Source of the DNA: Armatimonadota bacterium
Lineage (GTDB): Bacteria > Armatimonadota > JAAZEB01
Length of the DNA: 34,626 nt
Reading direction: 5' to 3'
Assembly: GCA_012512505.1 (NCBI GenBank)
Contig: JAAZEB010000384.1
Location: forward strand, 1-34,626
Position numbers and translations under genes: made by a program. Position 1 is the first letter of the stretch; the number at the start of each line of letters is the position of its first letter. The notes beneath the pieces were generated by a model. That model searched no databases. It was given only the letters and a program-made list of their open reading frames with translations, and had not been told where the DNA came from. This document shows, piece by piece, positions 33,084-34,626 of this stretch.

Positions 33084-33336
33084 ACCTCCAGGTGGAGGAG
33101 ACGGGCCTCCACCCCTACTCGGACGCGCCGCGTGACACTCTCCTCAGTCTCCAGGTGATCGGCGAGGGGCTTTGCGGAAGCACTGAGACGCACGACTGGG
33201 GCTGGAAGTGGGCGCACTCCCCCCCTGGAGTTGCCGGCGGAGGAGGGGTTGGTGGCCCCGGAGCGCGTTCAGGAGAGCAGCTCGTGTGCCGACGGAGCGA
33301 TCGCGGTGTTTCCCGGGTGACAACGGAAAGCGGAAT
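33084..33336 (+). other. Untranslated stretch before the UbiA-family gene
   Basis: This stretch holds no credible gene. One clear hairpin is visible: GGTGGAGG (33091-33098) and CCTCCACC (33106-33113) around a 7-nt loop. A weaker CTCAGT/ACTGAG pairing follows near 33146-33187. There is no terminator with a T-run, so transcription from the consensus promoter probably reads into the next gene. Confidence 0.45.
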
Positions 33337-34242
33337 GTGCTGAGCGGCCTGATCACCTCAATGCGCCCACAACAGTGGGTGAAGAACTCGTTCCTTTTCG
33401 CCGGAGCCTTGTTTGGCCGCTATGCCGGCGCGCCGGTGACGGTGACCGACCTGGGCTACGTGGGCCTGGGGTTCCTCGCGTTCTGCTTGCTTTCCGGGGC
33501 GGTTTACCTGATCAACGATGTGCTGGATCGCGAGCGCGACCGGCTGCACCCGGTGAAACGCGCCCGCCCGATTGCCAGCGGGAGGGTATCGCCGGGCGCG
33601 GCGGTGGCCTGGGCCGCCGGGTGCGTGGTCGGCGCGGCGGCTCTGGCGTGGCTGGTCTCCTACCGCGAGCCGGCAGCGGCGGCGCGCTCCCTCTTCTGGG
33701 TGGCCGGGCTGCTTTACCTGGCGATGAACCTGGGCTACTCGCTGGGCCTGAAGAACATCGTCATTCTGGATCTGCTGCTGATCGGCCTCGGGTTCGTGGT
33801 GCGGGTGGTGGCGGGCTGCCTGGCGATCCCGGTGCCGGTGTCGCCCTGGCTGCTGGTGTGCACGCTGCTGCTGGCGCTTTTCCTGGGGCTGTGCAAGCGC
33901 CGGCACGAGGTGATCCTCCTGGGAGAGGGAAACGGCGCGACGCGGCGGGTGCTGCCGAAGTACTCCCCGGAGCTGCTGAACCAGATGATCGCCGAGACGA
34001 CGGCGGCGGTCATCGTCGCCTACGTGCTGTACGCCGTTCAGCCGCACGGCGGCTACCCGGAGGGGGACGCGCGGATGCTGCTCACCGTGCCGTTCGTGAT
34101 CTACGGGATCTGGCGCTATCAGTACCTGGCCTACTGCCGCGACCTGGGCGGCACCCCCGAAGCCGCCTTCAAGGATCCCTCCTTTGTGGCGAACGGCTTG
34201 CTGTGGGTGGCGGTGATCGTGGCGCTCACCTACTGGCGGTGA
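33337..34242 (+). CDS. UbiA-family prenyltransferase, decaprenyl-phosphate phosphoribosyltransferase-like
   Basis: This is a 301-residue integral membrane protein with about eight or nine hydrophobic segments. The opening MRPQQWVKNSFLFAGALFG, the first aspartate-rich motif LINDVLDRERDRLHPVKRARPIASG (Asn60, Asp61, Asp64, Asp68; given in parts) and the later LSPWLLVCT-like VSPWLLVCTLLLALFLGLCKRRHE are features of the UbiA subgroup that moves phosphoribose to polyprenyl phosphate (Rv3806c-like) rather than quinone prenyltransferases. The second motif is around ILDLLLIGLGFVVRVVAG. I chose the GTG at 33337 for its GGAAAG upstream; ATG 33361 is possible. Placed before an SMR/ArnE-like transporter, it suggests a lipid-linked pentose route. 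This assignment is from pattern memory only. Confidence 0.8.
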   Translation: MLSGLITSMRPQQWVKNSFLFAGALFGRYAGAPVTVTDLGYVGLGFLAFCLLSGAVYLINDVLDRERDRLHPVKRARPIASGRVSPGAAVAWAAGCVVGAAALAWLVSYREPAAAARSLFWVAGLLYLAMNLGYSLGLKNIVILDLLLIGLGFVVRVVAGCLAIPVPVSPWLLVCTLLLALFLGLCKRRHEVILLGEGNGATRRVLPKYSPELLNQMIAETTAAVIVAYVLYAVQPHGGYPEGDARMLLTVPFVIYGIWRYQYLAYCRDLGGTPEAAFKDPSFVANGLLWVAVIVALTYWR

Positions 34243-34274
34243 GTGGGAGCCGGCCCGGGCGGGAGAGGGGAGCG

Positions 34275-34626
34275 ATGCACAAGCCGGACACATTGGCGAT
34301 GGGCCTGATCCTGGTGTCGGTGGTGCTGGGCTCGACGGGTCAGATCGTGCTGAAGACCGGGATGGAGCGGGTGCCGGAGATCGCCAGCGGGTTGGGGCTG
34401 GTGAACGCCTTCCGCCACCCGGTGGTGATCGCCGGCCTGGCCTGCTACGTGCTGGCGACGCTCGCCTGGCTGGTCGTCTTGCAGCGTGTGCCGGTGAGCT
34501 TCGCCTACCCGATGATCAGCCTGAACTACCTGTTTGTGACGCTGCTGGCGCGCTACTACCGCGGTGAGAGCGTGCCTTCCATGCGCTACCTGGGCCTGGC
34601 GCTGATCCTCGCGGGGGTGCTGGTGA
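34275..34626 (+). CDS. Small multidrug-resistance/ArnE-like membrane transporter (partial)
   Basis: The frame starts at ATG 34275 after GAGAGGGGAG and is open to the window end (117 codons). The product shows four hydrophobic helices: MGLILVSVVLGSTGQIVLK, VVIAGLACYVLATLAWLVVL, FAYPMISLNYLFVTLLARYY and MRYLGLALILAGVLV. STGQIVLKTGM and PVSFAYPMISLNYLFV are typical of small DMT/SMR proteins found in glycan gene clusters, where ArnE/ArnF-type pairs flip undecaprenyl-phosphate-linked sugars. It lies 32 bp after the UbiA-family gene and is probably co-transcribed. Family length suggests only a few residues are missing. Confidence 0.78.
   Translation, partial: MHKPDTLAMGLILVSVVLGSTGQIVLKTGMERVPEIASGLGLVNAFRHPVVIAGLACYVLATLAWLVVLQRVPVSFAYPMISLNYLFVTLLARYYRGESVPSMRYLGLALILAGVLV

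Noticed and set aside
32952-33340. RNase P RNA, tmRNA or SRP RNA
   Set aside because: The conserved GAGGAAAGTCC and ACAGAA parts of RNase P RNA, the tRNA-like 3' end of tmRNA and the GGAAGGAAGCA loop region of SRP RNA are all missing.
32933-33343. Open frame of 136 codons after the consensus promoter
   Set aside because: Its start lies before the transcription start, the composition is not protein-like and no ribosome site is present.

Overview
The window is GC-rich bacterial DNA (about 70 % G+C by eye, one stretch clearly lower) with dense genes on both strands. Two GT9 heptosyltransferase-like genes argue for a Gram-negative (diderm) envelope. The mix of a DUF4091-type secreted protein, a sugar-phosphate isomerase, a Gfo/Idh/MocA oxidoreductase, a PhyH-type dioxygenase, a TldD/PmbA pair and many GC-rich intergenic hairpin repeats fits Armatimonadota or a similar soil or sediment phylum. 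No rRNA marker is present, so this placement is inference.

Layout. 1-4565 (minus strand): a partial GNAT acetyltransferase, a TIM-barrel isomerase, four tandem copies of a 79-80 bp structured repeat, then pmbA/tldE and tldD; tldD appears to have lost about 70 internal residues. 4566-4991: hairpin repeats, a heptanucleotide tandem repeat and a candidate ECF promoter. 4992-7218: an overlapping operon of ECF sigma factor, zinc-motif anti-sigma factor and exported RseB/MucB-like protein. 7270-10169 (minus): a deacetylase-like protein and a Gfo/Idh/MocA oxidoreductase. 10342-15357: a glycyl radical enzyme with no activase in view and a secreted DUF4091-like protein, closed by a strong terminator. 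15576-17014: a frameshifted exported protein of lower G+C. 17126-18736: a ThDP-dependent enzyme. 19069-22464: enolase, pyruvate kinase and an FtsB/DivIC-like protein. 22492-23991: an orphan DNA methyltransferase. 24049-30487: a surface-glycan cluster of two GT9 and three GT4-type glycosyltransferases plus a methyltransferase, with start/stop overlaps. 30588-34626: a PhyH dioxygenase, rimO, a consensus sigma-70 promoter with a structured leader, a UbiA-family polyprenyl-phosphate transferase and a partial small (SMR/ArnE-like) transporter.

The glycan cluster, the UbiA/transporter pair and the sigma/anti-sigma/RseB-like operon together suggest envelope-glycan assembly and envelope-stress control. 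Enolase and pyruvate kinase give the last two steps of glycolysis. The most distinctive material is non-coding or semi-coding: several families of inverted repeats, one of which has entered three genes in frame and reshaped gene ends, and a consensus promoter that drives an untranslated region of about 380 nt with a long irregular stem.
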